Counted from the stretch's first letter, positions 7,952 to 16,864 are shown. The stretch is 23,869 bases of DNA from JBEKHI01 sp050012355 (GCA_050012355.1 JBEKHI010000082.1:1-23869); one strand, 5' to 3'. Program-made: numbers and translations. Notes: generated by a model not told the origin, from the letters alone.

Positions 7952-10171
7952 ATGGCCGCACCTGCAGCGACACTTCCTTCCTTGCGACGAGCCGGTCGCG
8001 GACAACAGCCCGCCCCGAGGTCCACTACCGCCTCTCCGTGGGCTATCACCTGGTCAAAGCCCGCCGCGCTGCGAGCGGTGCGCGCGACGCTGGTGATGCC
8101 GACCCTATTCGCCATCACATTCGAAGGAATGCATAATCTGCAGTTCGCCTTGTTCGCGGCGTTCGGCAGCTTCGCGACGCTGGTCCTGACCGGCTTTGGC
8201 GGTACGCGCAAGGACAAGCTGCTCGCGCATCTCGGCCTGGCCATCGCGGGCTCGGTGGGACTGATCATCGGCACGCTGGCCAGCGGAGCCTGGTGGACCG
8301 CCGCCATCGCGACGCTTGGCGTGGCCTTCGCGATCTTCTTCGCCGGGGTGATCAGCCCGAACGCTGCCTCAGGTACGAATGGGGCACTACTGGCCTTTGT
8401 GCTGCCCGTCGCTACCCAGGGCGGAGCCGCGACGATACCGGATCGGCTGGGCGGGTGGGGGCTGGCCTCGGTGGTCGGCACCATCGCCGTGCTGGTGATT
8501 TCCCCCGCGAGTCCCGGCGATCGGTTGCGCGCGGCGGCGTCCCAGCTAGCGAACGCGCTGGCCGGACGGCTGGACGAGGCGGTGCGCGATGACGCCGCCT
8601 CAGCTACCCGAAGCAAGGAAGCCACCATCGAGGCCAAACAGCACCTCATGGAGGTCTTCACCTCGACGCCGTACCGGCCGACCGGCCTAGCGACCTCAGA
8701 CCAGGCACTCAGCAACATCGTGCCGGTACTTGAGTGGATCACCTCTCTGCTCTGCGACGCCTTTGACGGGCACCTGGACCTGAGCCGGGCCACGGATGCC
8801 GACCGTAAGCTGCTCGCGGACTCGGCCGACGCGCTGCGAGCCGTTGCCACGCTGCTTGACGGCGGTGAAGCGTCCCCTGACCTGACTGCTCTGGAGGCCG
8901 CGCGGATGGCCTCGATGAAGGCGATGGCGGGTGTTCAGGAGGGCGACGACACCGATACTCGGGCGGCGTCGCGCGCGGCAGCCGCCCATTCGGCCCACGC
9001 GCAAGCGATTGCAATCGCCGCCCGCACCGCTGCCGTCGATGCCCTCATCGCCTCCCGGCGGGCCGACCCGGAGACCGTCGCCGCCGAACGCCGCCGCTGG
9101 TACGGAACCAGCGGAGACTCCACGACACGGGCGGCGGGGCTCGCGGGGGCGGCCGGAGTGATCGGCAGGCATGCCAGCGCTCGTTCGGTATGGATGATCA
9201 ACAGCTTGCGTGGTGCCTCGGCGCTAGCCGCGGCCGTCGCCATCGCGGACGTGTCCGGCGTGCAACACGGGTTCTGGGTTGTGCTCGGGACGCTGTCGGT
9301 GCTGCGGACCAACGCGTCGGGAACCGGGGCGGCCGCCTGGCGAGCTCTCGCCGGCACCGCCATCGGGTTCATCGTTGGCGCGGCGTTGCTGCTCGCGATA
9401 GGCACCGGGACTTACGCCTTGTGGGCGGTGCTGCCGGTGGCCGTGTTCATCGCGGCGTACGCACCGGGAACCGCGCCCTTCATACTCGGCCAGGCGGCGT
9501 TCACCGTGACGGTCGCCGTGCTTTTCAACTTGCTCGTCCCGGTTGGCTGGAAGGTCGGGCTGGTCCGCGTCCAGGACGTGGCAATCGGTTGCGGGGTGAG
9601 CCTGGTGGTCGGTTTGCTGTTCTGGCCACGCGGGGCGAGCGGCGTCGTCGGCTCCGACCTGGCTGACGCGTTCCGTCATGGAGCGCAGTACCTGACGCAA
9701 TCGGTTGACTGGGCTATGGGATCGCGATCCGTTCCGCCGTCGGCCGGGTCGTCATCGTTCACCGCCGACCTGAGACTCGAGGACGCCATCCGGTCCTACC
9801 TCGCCGAACAGGGATCCAAGCGAATCAGCAAGGCCGACGTGTGGGCACTCGTCATGGGCACGGTGCGACTGCGGCTAACCGCGAATGTGCTAGCCGGGTT
9901 GTCGCCGCCAAAACACGCGGTGCACGAATCCGACCCAATCCGATTGCAGGCAGCTGGGCTCGCGCTGTACTACGAGCGGATAGCCGACGAGCTGGGAGCC
10001 GCCGAGGACACCGTGACCAGCGATGACCTGGCGATCTCCGATGTCCAGCCCCGTCATCCCCGGGCGCTGTGGGTGTGGGAGCACATCGAGCACCTGCAAA
10101 GCAATGCGCTAGCGATCGCGGAACCCGCCGCCCGGGTAGCCGAGGTGCGGCGCCGGCCTTGGTGGCGCTGA
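7952..10171 (+). CDS. FUSC-family (aromatic-acid exporter-like) inner membrane protein
   Basis: 739 aa from ATG 7952 (744 from 7937). Two membrane modules are separated by a soluble, helical middle domain. Module one (~40-185) contains LQFALFAAFGSFATLVLTGFGG and closes at VGTIAVLVISP. The middle domain (~190-410) is Ala-rich and helical, with likely coiled coil around 335-390. Module two (~418-562) contains VQHGFWVVLGTLSVLR, AYAPGTAPFILGQAAFTVTV and the diagnostic RVQDVAIGCGVSLVVGLLFWPRG-type ending. The C-terminal ~175 residues are cytoplasmic. The architecture matches the fusaric-acid-resistance/YccS group, thought to export aromatic carboxylic acids. It is a single gene isolated by hairpins on both sides, without the MFP/OMF partners of Gram-negative systems, as expected for a Gram-positive host. 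Substrate unknown. Confidence 0.88.
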   Translation: MAAPAATLPSLRRAGRGQQPAPRSTTASPWAITWSKPAALRAVRATLVMPTLFAITFEGMHNLQFALFAAFGSFATLVLTGFGGTRKDKLLAHLGLAIAGSVGLIIGTLASGAWWTAAIATLGVAFAIFFAGVISPNAASGTNGALLAFVLPVATQGGAATIPDRLGGWGLASVVGTIAVLVISPASPGDRLRAAASQLANALAGRLDEAVRDDAASATRSKEATIEAKQHLMEVFTSTPYRPTGLATSDQALSNIVPVLEWITSLLCDAFDGHLDLSRATDADRKLLADSADALRAVATLLDGGEASPDLTALEAARMASMKAMAGVQEGDDTDTRAASRAAAAHSAHAQAIAIAARTAAVDALIASRRADPETVAAERRRWYGTSGDSTTRAAGLAGAAGVIGRHASARSVWMINSLRGASALAAAVAIADVSGVQHGFWVVLGTLSVLRTNASGTGAAAWRALAGTAIGFIVGAALLLAIGTGTYALWAVLPVAVFIAAYAPGTAPFILGQAAFTVTVAVLFNLLVPVGWKVGLVRVQDVAIGCGVSLVVGLLFWPRGASGVVGSDLADAFRHGAQYLTQSVDWAMGSRSVPPSAGSSSFTADLRLEDAIRSYLAEQGSKRISKADVWALVMGTVRLRLTANVLAGLSPPKHAVHESDPIRLQAAGLALYYERIADELGAAEDTVTSDDLAISDVQPRHPRALWVWEHIEHLQSNALAIAEPAARVAEVRRRPWWR

Positions 10172-10287
10172 GCGTCCGCGGCGTGAGCCGTTTTCATGGT
10201 TACTGCAGCAGTCACCAGGTAAGAGGCTGGTCAGTGCCACACCAACCATGATCATCGCCGGCGCCAGCGCAAGAGCGAGAGAGCGAG

Positions 10288-10322
10288 CCGGTCCGCGAGC
10301 CGCCCCCGGGCTCGCGGACCGG
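10288..10322. terminator. Perfect 14-bp hairpin between convergent genes
   Basis: CCGGTCCGCGAGCC (10288-10301) pairs perfectly with GGCTCGCGGACCGG (10309-10322) around a 7-nt GCCCCCG loop. It sits in the 255-base convergent gap between the FUSC gene and the DUF2334 gene. There is no T-run, but the stem is very stable and works for either strand. A weaker 6-bp hairpin (GACCCG/CGGGTC, 10341-10361) and a CACGGGC...GCCCGTG pair near 10378-10415 lie closer to the DUF2334 stop and may help that gene terminate. Confidence 0.65.
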
Positions 10323-10426
10323 ACCCCGTAAGCCGCGACCGACCCGAGGAGGATACGGGTCAGACGCGGCGTCTTTCACGGGCAGCCGGCCGCCGCCGCA
10401 ACCAGCCGCCCGTGGCTTGCCGTATA

Positions 10427-12409
10427 TCAGCCGTTCTCCGCCATCAGTTGCGCCGGGCTGACGAACGTGTAGCCCTCCCCCTTGATGCCGGAGACCAGTT
10501 GCTTGAGCACCGATAGCGGGTCGTCGTCGGGGTGCACGAAGAAGCTCGCCACGCCCTGGGTGACCGACCGGTCGATCCGTCCCTCGGTGAGCAGGTCCGC
10601 GACCGTCCTGGACGGCTCGTAGTCACCCATGTCTTCCGGGATGATGGTCGTGCCGTACAGGTCGTGCACCTCATACGGGAAGAACTGGCCGAACACGTGG
10701 CTGTAATCGAGGGTCCCCCCTGTGAGCTCCCCGCCGAAGAACAGCTCCTGCTCGTACCTGACCGAGTACACCTTGCCGATCCCCGCGTAGTCCGCGGCCG
10801 ACGCGGCGTAGAGCGGTGTCGTCCAGATCGTCGGCGCGGGCAGGCCCGCTAGCGCGAACTGCCGGCGACCGGTGACCACCCGGTCGTAAGCCCACGTCTG
10901 CGAATCGTGGGGCAACGGGCCCGGCTCGATCACGTAGTCGGTATTCGCGCACGGATCCACGTACGTCAGCGGCGGCGACTGGCTTGTCGCGCACCGCGCC
11001 CGGTAGAACTCGTAGTCGTCGCCGGTCACCGCGGTGAACGGGTTGTCCACATCCGAGTACTGGTGGGTGTACCCGTCTTGCACCAGCGTCGCGCCGTCGG
11101 CCACCGCTGTCTTGAGCGCGCTGACCATCGCGGGCTCCTGGACCAGCGACTCCGACGCGCGAGCACCGTAGACGCCCTTCGGGTCGAGGTACTGCGGGAT
11201 CGTAGCGACGCTGAACCGCACGTTCTGCGACTTCAGGTAGGCCGACATGGCGTCCAGGTCGACCGGGCTCGAATGCGGGCTGACGTTCTCGAGCCGGACC
11301 AGTGCCAGGTGGCTTGGCGTCGCGCGCGGCGCGAGGTCACGGAACAGCAGGTCGGCGAATGCCACGTAGCGGTCGGTCATCGAGATGTAGGAGAACGGGA
11401 TCTCCCCCAGGTACATGATGTTCCCCGAGGAGATCGCCCACGGGAAAGACTTCCCGTTGGTCTGCGCGATCGTGGCGCACGTCGACGCGCAGTTGGCCGA
11501 GGCCAGGACATCGACCGCGGCGGAGTTCGTGATGTGCGGTGCGACGATGCCCGCGGTGTTGGCCGGGTTCCTGGTGAAGTGCGTTCCCTGGTAGCTGACC
11601 GAGCTTATGCTGTCGGTCTCGTCGAAGTAGGACGACGACGGGTTCCAGCCGTACTTGGACTCAAACGCCGTGTCGGCGGAACTGCCGTCGGTGCCGGTGA
11701 GCTGCCAGACGTTGTCACCGGCCCAGATGACCGGCTTGGCCGTGGTCAGCACGTCGTCGAGGAACGTTGACGGCAGCGGCTCGTTGTACGTCGAGCCCAG
11801 GTAAATCGTCGTCGTGTAGTCGTTGACCTGGCCAGCCACATAGTCGACGACCGGCTCCGCGGTGACCTTGCCGAAGTGGGTGGCCAGGTTGCCCGCGCCG
11901 ATGGCGTACAACTCCCCCAGCCACCCGTACTCGCCCGTGCTGTCGTACAGCACCAGCGTGGTCGACGAGCCGCTATCACCCCAGGTCTTGGCCTCCGAAG
12001 AGACGGTCGCCGCGACCGTCTGGGCGTGGCGGCCGCTGGTCAGCGCGGTCGGGGCGTGGTAGCTGGCCGGCAGGTCCGGATGGGCGCTTGGCGGCTTCGG
12101 CGGGCTGGGCAGTTCATCGTTCGCAACCCCGTAACCCCCAGGCGCGGCCGGATGGTGAGCGGGCACGGGCGCCACCACCACCGGGATCACGAACGCGCTG
12201 AGGATGACCGCGATCCCGCGGCCGCCACGCGCCGGCTTAAAGAGATCAGGTATCACGAATTGGCACCCTTTCTGGACGGTCGCGAATAATCGGGCAAACC
12301 AGGATTCCGTAGCCGGAGAGTTCATCCGACCACGACTAACAGGACGCGCCATGCGGAAGCTAGGTTTACCGCAATCAGTCGGATCCGTCCGGGCTTTGCG
12401 AACATCCAA
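10427..12409 (-). CDS. Membrane-anchored DUF2334 protein (polysaccharide-deacetylase-like)
   Basis: 660 aa from ATG 12409. In-frame ATGs at 12352 and 12325 are equally possible, and none has a clear SD. One hydrophobic segment (IAVILSAFVIPVVVAPV, ~66-82) acts as signal or anchor, followed by a Pro-rich linker (~84-118), so the bulk is extracytoplasmic. Residues ~145-350 form a domain with a Rossmann-like start (TTLVLYDSTGEYGWLGELYA). Residues ~365-655 are DUF2334: LALVRLENVSPHSSPVDLDAM, FSVATIPQYLDP, GYTHQYSDVDNPF and SFFVHPDDDP. DUF2334 belongs to the NodB/carbohydrate-esterase-4-like fold and occurs in exopolysaccharide loci (B. subtilis YdaL is the known example), but catalysis is unproven. 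The divergent UDP-GlcNAc 2-epimerase supports a cell-surface polysaccharide role. Confidence 0.82.
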   Translation of the reverse strand: MDVRKARTDPTDCGKPSFRMARPVSRGRMNSPATESWFARLFATVQKGCQFVIPDLFKPARGGRGIAVILSAFVIPVVVAPVPAHHPAAPGGYGVANDELPSPPKPPSAHPDLPASYHAPTALTSGRHAQTVAATVSSEAKTWGDSGSSTTLVLYDSTGEYGWLGELYAIGAGNLATHFGKVTAEPVVDYVAGQVNDYTTTIYLGSTYNEPLPSTFLDDVLTTAKPVIWAGDNVWQLTGTDGSSADTAFESKYGWNPSSSYFDETDSISSVSYQGTHFTRNPANTAGIVAPHITNSAAVDVLASANCASTCATIAQTNGKSFPWAISSGNIMYLGEIPFSYISMTDRYVAFADLLFRDLAPRATPSHLALVRLENVSPHSSPVDLDAMSAYLKSQNVRFSVATIPQYLDPKGVYGARASESLVQEPAMVSALKTAVADGATLVQDGYTHQYSDVDNPFTAVTGDDYEFYRARCATSQSPPLTYVDPCANTDYVIEPGPLPHDSQTWAYDRVVTGRRQFALAGLPAPTIWTTPLYAASAADYAGIGKVYSVRYEQELFFGGELTGGTLDYSHVFGQFFPYEVHDLYGTTIIPEDMGDYEPSRTVADLLTEGRIDRSVTQGVASFFVHPDDDPLSVLKQLVSGIKGEGYTFVSPAQLMAENG

Positions 12410-12481
12410 TTAATCCACGAAAAACCGGTGCGCCGACGCCACGAGGCCGCTAACGTTTGCAACGTCCTTTTGGCATCACCG

Positions 12482-12533
12482 GACCGGCCGGCTAGCGCGA
12501 TAGAGCGGCCTCTCTCGCGCTGACCGGCCGGTC
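12482..12533. repeat. 52-nt imperfect palindrome in divergent promoter region
   Basis: GACCGGCCGG (12482-12491) pairs with CCGGCCGGTC (12524-12533). Inside this, AGCGCGA (12494-12500) pairs with TCGCGCT (12515-12521) and AGAG (12502-12505) with CTCT (12510-12513), around a CGGC loop. In all 21 of 24 positions pair. It lies ~100 nt upstream of the epimerase start and ~70 nt upstream of the DUF2334 start. It could be a structured 5' leader, an upstream terminator or a binding site. Confidence 0.6.
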
Positions 12534-12620
12534 ATGCCAGCTCGCCCCGGATCCGTCAGGCCTGGTCAAGCCAAGGAACCCCGCATCAGGGCAACCGATC
12601 GCCCAACACAGCGATTTTCC

Positions 12621-12626
12621 AGGGGG
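12621..12626 (+). promoter_or_regulatory. Ribosome-binding site fixing the epimerase start
   Basis: AGGGGG lies 7 nt before ATG 12634 and chooses it over the in-frame ATG at 12643, which would be 16 nt away. Confidence 0.7.
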
Positions 12627-12633
12627 TAGGGAT

Positions 12634-13731
12634 ATGTCCATAATGGACCCTAAGTCGGTTGCGGTGATTTTCGGCACTAGGCCGGAAGCCATCAAGCTGG
12701 CTCCGGTAATTCGGGAGCTGCCGACGCCACCACTTGTTATCAACACCGGACAGCACCGAGAATTGCTCGATCCACTACTAAACCGGCTTTCTATTGAACC
12801 AGACGTAAATCTCGACGTAATGCGGGACAACCAGCAGCTATCCGGACTAACTGCGCGGCTGACCGAGAGCCTCGGCGAGACGTTAAGGAAACACCGCCCG
12901 GAGGCCGTCATCGTGCAGGGCGAAACGACCACCGCGCTGTGCGGGGCGCTCGCCTCGTTCTACGAACGGATCCCGGTGGCGCACGTCGAGGCCGGGCTTC
13001 GCAGCGGCGTGCTGCACGACCCGTTCCCCGAGGAACTCAACCGGCGGCTGATCACCGAGCTGGCCCGATGGCACTTCGCGCCGACACCGAGGGCCGCCGA
13101 CGCGTTGTTTTCCGAGGGCGTCGCGACTGACGACGTGGAGATCACCGGCAACACCGTCATCGACAATCTCTTCTGGGTGCTGAACTTCGCTGCCGGCCGC
13201 TGCGCGTTCACCACCCGAGACCGCCGCCGTCTGCTCGTCACGCTGCATCGCCGGGAGAGCCAAGGCCCGCGGATGCGGTCGATCGCGGAGATGCTCGCGA
13301 GGCTGGCCGGGCGCGGCGACGTGGAGATCGTGCTGCCGCTGCACCGCAACCCCGCCGTCCGCCAGGCCCTGCTGCCCCCGCTGAACGGAGTACCCGGAGT
13401 CACGCTCACCGAGGCGCTGGACTATCCCGACTTCACCGCGACGCTCGCCGGGTGCGATCTCGTGGTGACCGACTCCAGCGGGATCCAGGAGGAAGCGCCG
13501 AGCCTCGGTAAACCGGTCATCGTGGCGCGGCAGACCACCGAACGTCCGGAGGCCATCGAGGCCGGGGCCGCGATCCTGGCGGGTACGTCGCCAAGTGACC
13601 TATATGAGATGGTCACCGTGCTGCTAGACGACGCGGACAGGTACGCGTCCATGGCCTCGGTCATCAACCCGTTCGGCGACGGCCTCGCGGCTCGCCGGAT
13701 AGCCGACCGGATGCTCGTCGACCTGATCTGA
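12634..13731 (+). CDS. wecB: UDP-N-acetylglucosamine 2-epimerase (non-hydrolysing)
   Basis: 365 aa, normal length. GT-B fold with N-terminal FGTRPEAIKLAPVI (13-26), NTGQH (37-41), VQGETTTAL (94-102), HVEAGLRSG (117-125), FPEELNRRL (131-139), TGNTVID (171-177), the LVTLHRRES segment (H205) and the C-terminal UDP-binding SSGIQEEAPSLGKP (281-294). It interconverts UDP-GlcNAc and UDP-ManNAc in the cytoplasm, feeding ManNAc-containing wall polymers or capsules. The Glu equivalents of E. coli E117 and E131 and the His of H213 are present. The VHGDT motif reads VQGET, replacing the residue equivalent to D95 by Glu. It stands alone on the plus strand, divergent from a DUF2334 surface protein. The symbol marks family membership, not proof of an enterobacterial-type pathway. 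Confidence 0.92.
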   Translation: MSIMDPKSVAVIFGTRPEAIKLAPVIRELPTPPLVINTGQHRELLDPLLNRLSIEPDVNLDVMRDNQQLSGLTARLTESLGETLRKHRPEAVIVQGETTTALCGALASFYERIPVAHVEAGLRSGVLHDPFPEELNRRLITELARWHFAPTPRAADALFSEGVATDDVEITGNTVIDNLFWVLNFAAGRCAFTTRDRRRLLVTLHRRESQGPRMRSIAEMLARLAGRGDVEIVLPLHRNPAVRQALLPPLNGVPGVTLTEALDYPDFTATLAGCDLVVTDSSGIQEEAPSLGKPVIVARQTTERPEAIEAGAAILAGTSPSDLYEMVTVLLDDADRYASMASVINPFGDGLAARRIADRMLVDLI

Positions 13732-13746
13732 CGGAGCCGGGCCACC

Positions 13747-13798
13747 CCATGGATGTCCCACCGCTGGGGGTATAGCGCCAGCGATGGGACATCCATGG
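13747..13798. terminator. Long hairpin after wecB; copy 1 of a dispersed repeat
   Basis: Arms 13747-13767 and 13778-13798 pair over 21 positions with one C/A mismatch at DNA level. The loop is GGGTATAGCG and both ends are CCATGG. It starts 15 nt after the wecB stop and lies between wecB and the convergent ABC permease, so it can terminate both. Its first 32 bases (13747-13778) recur at 23794-23825 with 30 of 32 identical. It may be a REP-like element used as a terminator. Confidence 0.72.
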
Positions 13799-13844
13799 TG
13801 CGTGGGCCCCGAGGCCCCGAGGGCGGGGCGCGCGGCCGAAGCCG

Positions 13845-16199
13845 CTACTCGGTGCGGAGGGCGAACGCGGTGCGGGTGCCTGCCGCCCAGCTCGCCGGGC
13901 CGAGAGCCCCCGCGACCGCGATGACCAGGCCCGCCAGCGCCAGCAGCACCAGCTCCCAGGGGAAGAACACCGCTATCAGCGACGGCGGGTACCCCGAGTT
14001 CGCCGCGTGCGCCATGACCGGGACCAGCGCGTGGTGCAGGTACACCCCGAGTGGCACCGCGACGATCCCGGCGACCAAGCCGGACAGCGCGACCGAGCAC
14101 ACGACCATCCCCAGGGTCTGCCGCGGCGTCATGCCGACCGACTTGAAGACCCCGATGTCGTGGGTCCGTTCCCGGACAGCGAGCGCTACCGAGTTCAGCA
14201 CGCCCAGGCCGGCGACGACGATGATCAGGATGGTCAGCATCGTGACGAGCGTGATCGCCGCGAACAGCACCCGGCCCCCGCCCGCGTCCGTGCTGACCTC
14301 GTACGGACCGCCAAGGCGAGCCGACAACGCGTTGGCGTAGCCCTGGACTCCGGTGCCCGGCGTGACATCCACGTCGTACACCATGGGTCCGGTCCCGGGA
14401 TACAGCGCGGCAAGCGTGCCGGAGCTCAGATAAACCGCTGTACGGTCACCCGGCTGGAAAACCTCGCCCGCGATCCGCACGGTGACCCGGTGCGCGCCGG
14501 AATCCAGCGTGTAAGCAGAGCCGACCGAGGTACCGGTGTCGGTCAGGAACATCGTGTTGACGTCGACCGAATCGTGACCGGAGTACCAGGTACCGGAAAT
14601 CAGCGCGAGCCCGCTCCAGGACGGGTCACCGTCGTAGGCGGTGAGCTGCGTATTTCCCGCCGTGCCAGGCAAGCTGAGCTGCTCGTCGGTTTCCTCGAGG
14701 TAGTGCAGCGTGCCCGGGGTGGCCGCCAGCGCCGTGGTCACGGCGTGCTGCTGCGCGGCGGTCAGCCCGGCTCCGCCGCCGACCCGGCCATGACGCGGCA
14801 CCGGCGCGCCGACCAGGCCGGGCGGGAGGGCCGACACCTGGACCGGAAGCGCCGTTGTCTGCGAGAGCTCGTCGTACGCGCGGCTCAGCGAGGTCGCCAG
14901 TCCCACGCCGAACGTCACCGACACCGCGCCGAACAGCACCGCCAGCACGGTCACCAGCGTGCGAGCCGGGCGGGCGAAGGGCGCGGCGAGCCCCAGCGTC
15001 ACCGACCGCGGCAACCAGCGAAGCCGACCGAGCGCCCGCTGCGCCGCGTACCCGTGCGCGGCCCGCGGCGCCCGCCCCGCCGCGATCGCCTGCACCGCGG
15101 ACAGCCGCCCGGCGCGTGACGCGGGCGGCACCGCGCCCGCCACCGTCAGCATCAGGACAGCCAGCGGAACGGTCACGTCGACCCAGAACGGCAGGCCGAG
15201 CGTCCCCACCTGGTAGACCCGCGCGTTCTGGCGCAGCAGCGGGGCGGCGAGCAGGTTCCCGCCGACGGCCCCGATCACGCACCCGGCCACCGCGGGCACC
15301 GCCACCAGCAGCACGTACGAGGCGACCACCTGTGCGGGAGTGAAACCGATCGCCTTCAGCACACCGATCCGGGTAAAAGAAGCGATCACCGCCCCGCTGA
15401 CCACGTTGACCACGATCAGTACCGAGATGACCAGCGCGATCACGCCGAACGCGATGATGAACGGCACCCACACCGCCACGTTGCTCTGCTCGGCCTGTGC
15501 CACGTTCAGCCAGGACACGGGGGTGTTCAGCACCGCTCCGCGCGGCAGGGCATCCCGCACCGCGGCCTCGTCGGCCGAGATCGCCGCCGCGTCGCCGGCC
15601 GAAGCGAACCGGTAGAGCATCTGGGCCTGCCCGGAACCGCCGAGCGCGGCGATCTCGGACGGCAGCACCCACGCCTGGGCGGTGTCGGTGACCGAGTCGG
15701 CGACGCCGGTCACGGTCAGCGTACGGGAGCCGATCGTGACGACCGAACCGATCCCGCCGGCCGCGTCCCGGCTGATCACTATCTGGCCGGTGCCCGACGG
15801 CCACTGCCCGGTGTCCAGGGTGAGGTCGTCGACCGGGCCGCCGGGCGCGGGCCGCCCGACGATCCGCAGCTGCGTCGTCTGCGAACCGGCCAGCCCGGGC
15901 GTCGAGACCTTCGCGGCCACCGTAAGCTGGGCGAACGGCCCGGCGGCGGCGAGCACCCCCGGCAGCCTATCCGTCGCGACAAGCCTGGCCGAAGAAGCCA
16001 CCGACGGGTCGACAGTCTCAGCGACGTCCGCGCCGCGCTGCGCCGCGAACGCGTGGTCGAACGGGCTATGCGCGTTGACCAGCATCCCGACGGCGAGCGT
16101 CGAGGCGGCGCAAGCGGCGAGCACCACCAAGCCGATGATCACGGTCTGCAGCCGACGGCCTCCGATGCCACTGCGGGCCGCCCGCATCACCGCGCTCAT
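13845..16199 (-). CDS. ABC transporter permease, MacB/FtsX type
   Basis: 784 aa, with two FtsX-type halves in one chain. TM1 ~18-40; extracytoplasmic MacB-like domain ~45-240; TM ~244-268, ~292-314 and ~340-362, with FTRIGVLKAIGFTPAQVVASY on the cytoplasmic coupling helix (275-295). The second half starts with TM ~412-436 after HGYAAQRALGRLRWLPRSVTLGLA. An external domain follows to ~640, then three TMs near the C-terminus with the matching coupling helix RTHDIGVFKSVGMTPRQTLG. Such permeases do not translocate through the bilayer like importers. They drive mechanotransmission, lipoprotein release or peptide/antibiotic efflux. It overlaps the ATPase gene by 4 bases (16196-16199), ATPase first. 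The divergent kinase/regulator pair probably controls it. Confidence 0.93.
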   Translation of the reverse strand: MSAVMRAARSGIGGRRLQTVIIGLVVLAACAASTLAVGMLVNAHSPFDHAFAAQRGADVAETVDPSVASSARLVATDRLPGVLAAAGPFAQLTVAAKVSTPGLAGSQTTQLRIVGRPAPGGPVDDLTLDTGQWPSGTGQIVISRDAAGGIGSVVTIGSRTLTVTGVADSVTDTAQAWVLPSEIAALGGSGQAQMLYRFASAGDAAAISADEAAVRDALPRGAVLNTPVSWLNVAQAEQSNVAVWVPFIIAFGVIALVISVLIVVNVVSGAVIASFTRIGVLKAIGFTPAQVVASYVLLVAVPAVAGCVIGAVGGNLLAAPLLRQNARVYQVGTLGLPFWVDVTVPLAVLMLTVAGAVPPASRAGRLSAVQAIAAGRAPRAAHGYAAQRALGRLRWLPRSVTLGLAAPFARPARTLVTVLAVLFGAVSVTFGVGLATSLSRAYDELSQTTALPVQVSALPPGLVGAPVPRHGRVGGGAGLTAAQQHAVTTALAATPGTLHYLEETDEQLSLPGTAGNTQLTAYDGDPSWSGLALISGTWYSGHDSVDVNTMFLTDTGTSVGSAYTLDSGAHRVTVRIAGEVFQPGDRTAVYLSSGTLAALYPGTGPMVYDVDVTPGTGVQGYANALSARLGGPYEVSTDAGGGRVLFAAITLVTMLTILIIVVAGLGVLNSVALAVRERTHDIGVFKSVGMTPRQTLGMVVCSVALSGLVAGIVAVPLGVYLHHALVPVMAHAANSGYPPSLIAVFFPWELVLLALAGLVIAVAGALGPASWAAGTRTAFALRTE

Positions 16200-16858
16200 G
16201 CCAGCACCCGGCCGTCGGCGATCGCGACCACCCGGTGGGTGTACTTGGCGGCCAGTTCCGGGTTGTGCGTGACCAGGATCAGCGTCTGCCCGGCGGAGTT
16301 GAGCTCCAGCAGCAGCGCGCCGATCTCGTCACCGGTCGCGGTATCCACCGCACCGGTCGGCTCGTCGGCCAGCAGCACGGCGGGCTGATTGATCAGCGCC
16401 CGCGCGATCGCCACCCGCTGCCGCTCGCCGCCGGACAACCGGGCCGGGTACGCGTCGCGACGGTGGTCGATCCGCAGCTTGGCCAGCAACTCGTCCGCCC
16501 GCGCCCGCGCCCCAGGGGTCCGCGCGAGCTGCGCCGGGAGCAGCACGTTGTCAACAACCGTCATATCGTCGAGCAAGTTGAAAAACTGGAAGATCATCCC
16601 GACCGTCCGCCGCCGGAACCTGGCCACCCCGGTCTCGCTGAGCATGTCCACCCGGTCGTCGCCCACCCGGACCGCGCCGGTGGTCGGCCGGTCCATCCCG
16701 GCGATGAGGTTGAGCAGCGTCGACTTACCGCTGCCCGACGGCCCCATGATCGCGACCGCTTCACCCGCTGCCACCGACATGCTCACGTCGGCGACAGCCG
16801 GAGCGGCGCCGCTGTCATACCGTTTCGTCACGTTCTCAAGCCGAACAAGTGCATCCAT
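16196..16858 (-). CDS. ABC transporter ATP-binding protein, MacB/LolD type
   Basis: 220 aa, standard length. Walker A GPSGSGKST (39-47), Q-loop Q91 in IFQFFNLL, signature LSGGERQRVAIARAL (141-155), Walker B VLLADEP (161-167, catalytic E166), D-loop following TGAVDT, and H-loop H198 in LVTHNP. The FQFFNLL and LNLIAGMDRPTTG segments place it in the MacB/LolD/FtsE branch, matching the FtsX-type permease whose start it overlaps by ATGA. It powers the permease on the cytoplasmic face. No SD is seen before ATG 16858. A TACGGT hexamer 6 nt upstream suggests a leaderless message. Confidence 0.95.
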   Translation of the reverse strand: MDALVRLENVTKRYDSGAAPAVADVSMSVAAGEAVAIMGPSGSGKSTLLNLIAGMDRPTTGAVRVGDDRVDMLSETGVARFRRRTVGMIFQFFNLLDDMTVVDNVLLPAQLARTPGARARADELLAKLRIDHRRDAYPARLSGGERQRVAIARALINQPAVLLADEPTGAVDTATGDEIGALLLELNSAGQTLILVTHNPELAAKYTHRVVAIADGRVLA

Positions 16859-16864
16859 GCGCCG

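Noticed and set aside
7849..8850. 333-aa minus-strand open frame over the FUSC start
   Set aside because: The opposite strand encodes a well-supported membrane protein. This frame is Ser/Ala/Arg-rich and motif-free.
14007..15804. Long open frames on both strands over the ABC permease (370 aa plus strand, 392 aa minus strand)
   Set aside because: Shadows of the permease. Their translations are strings of Arg/Gly/Ala/Asp without membrane segments or motifs.
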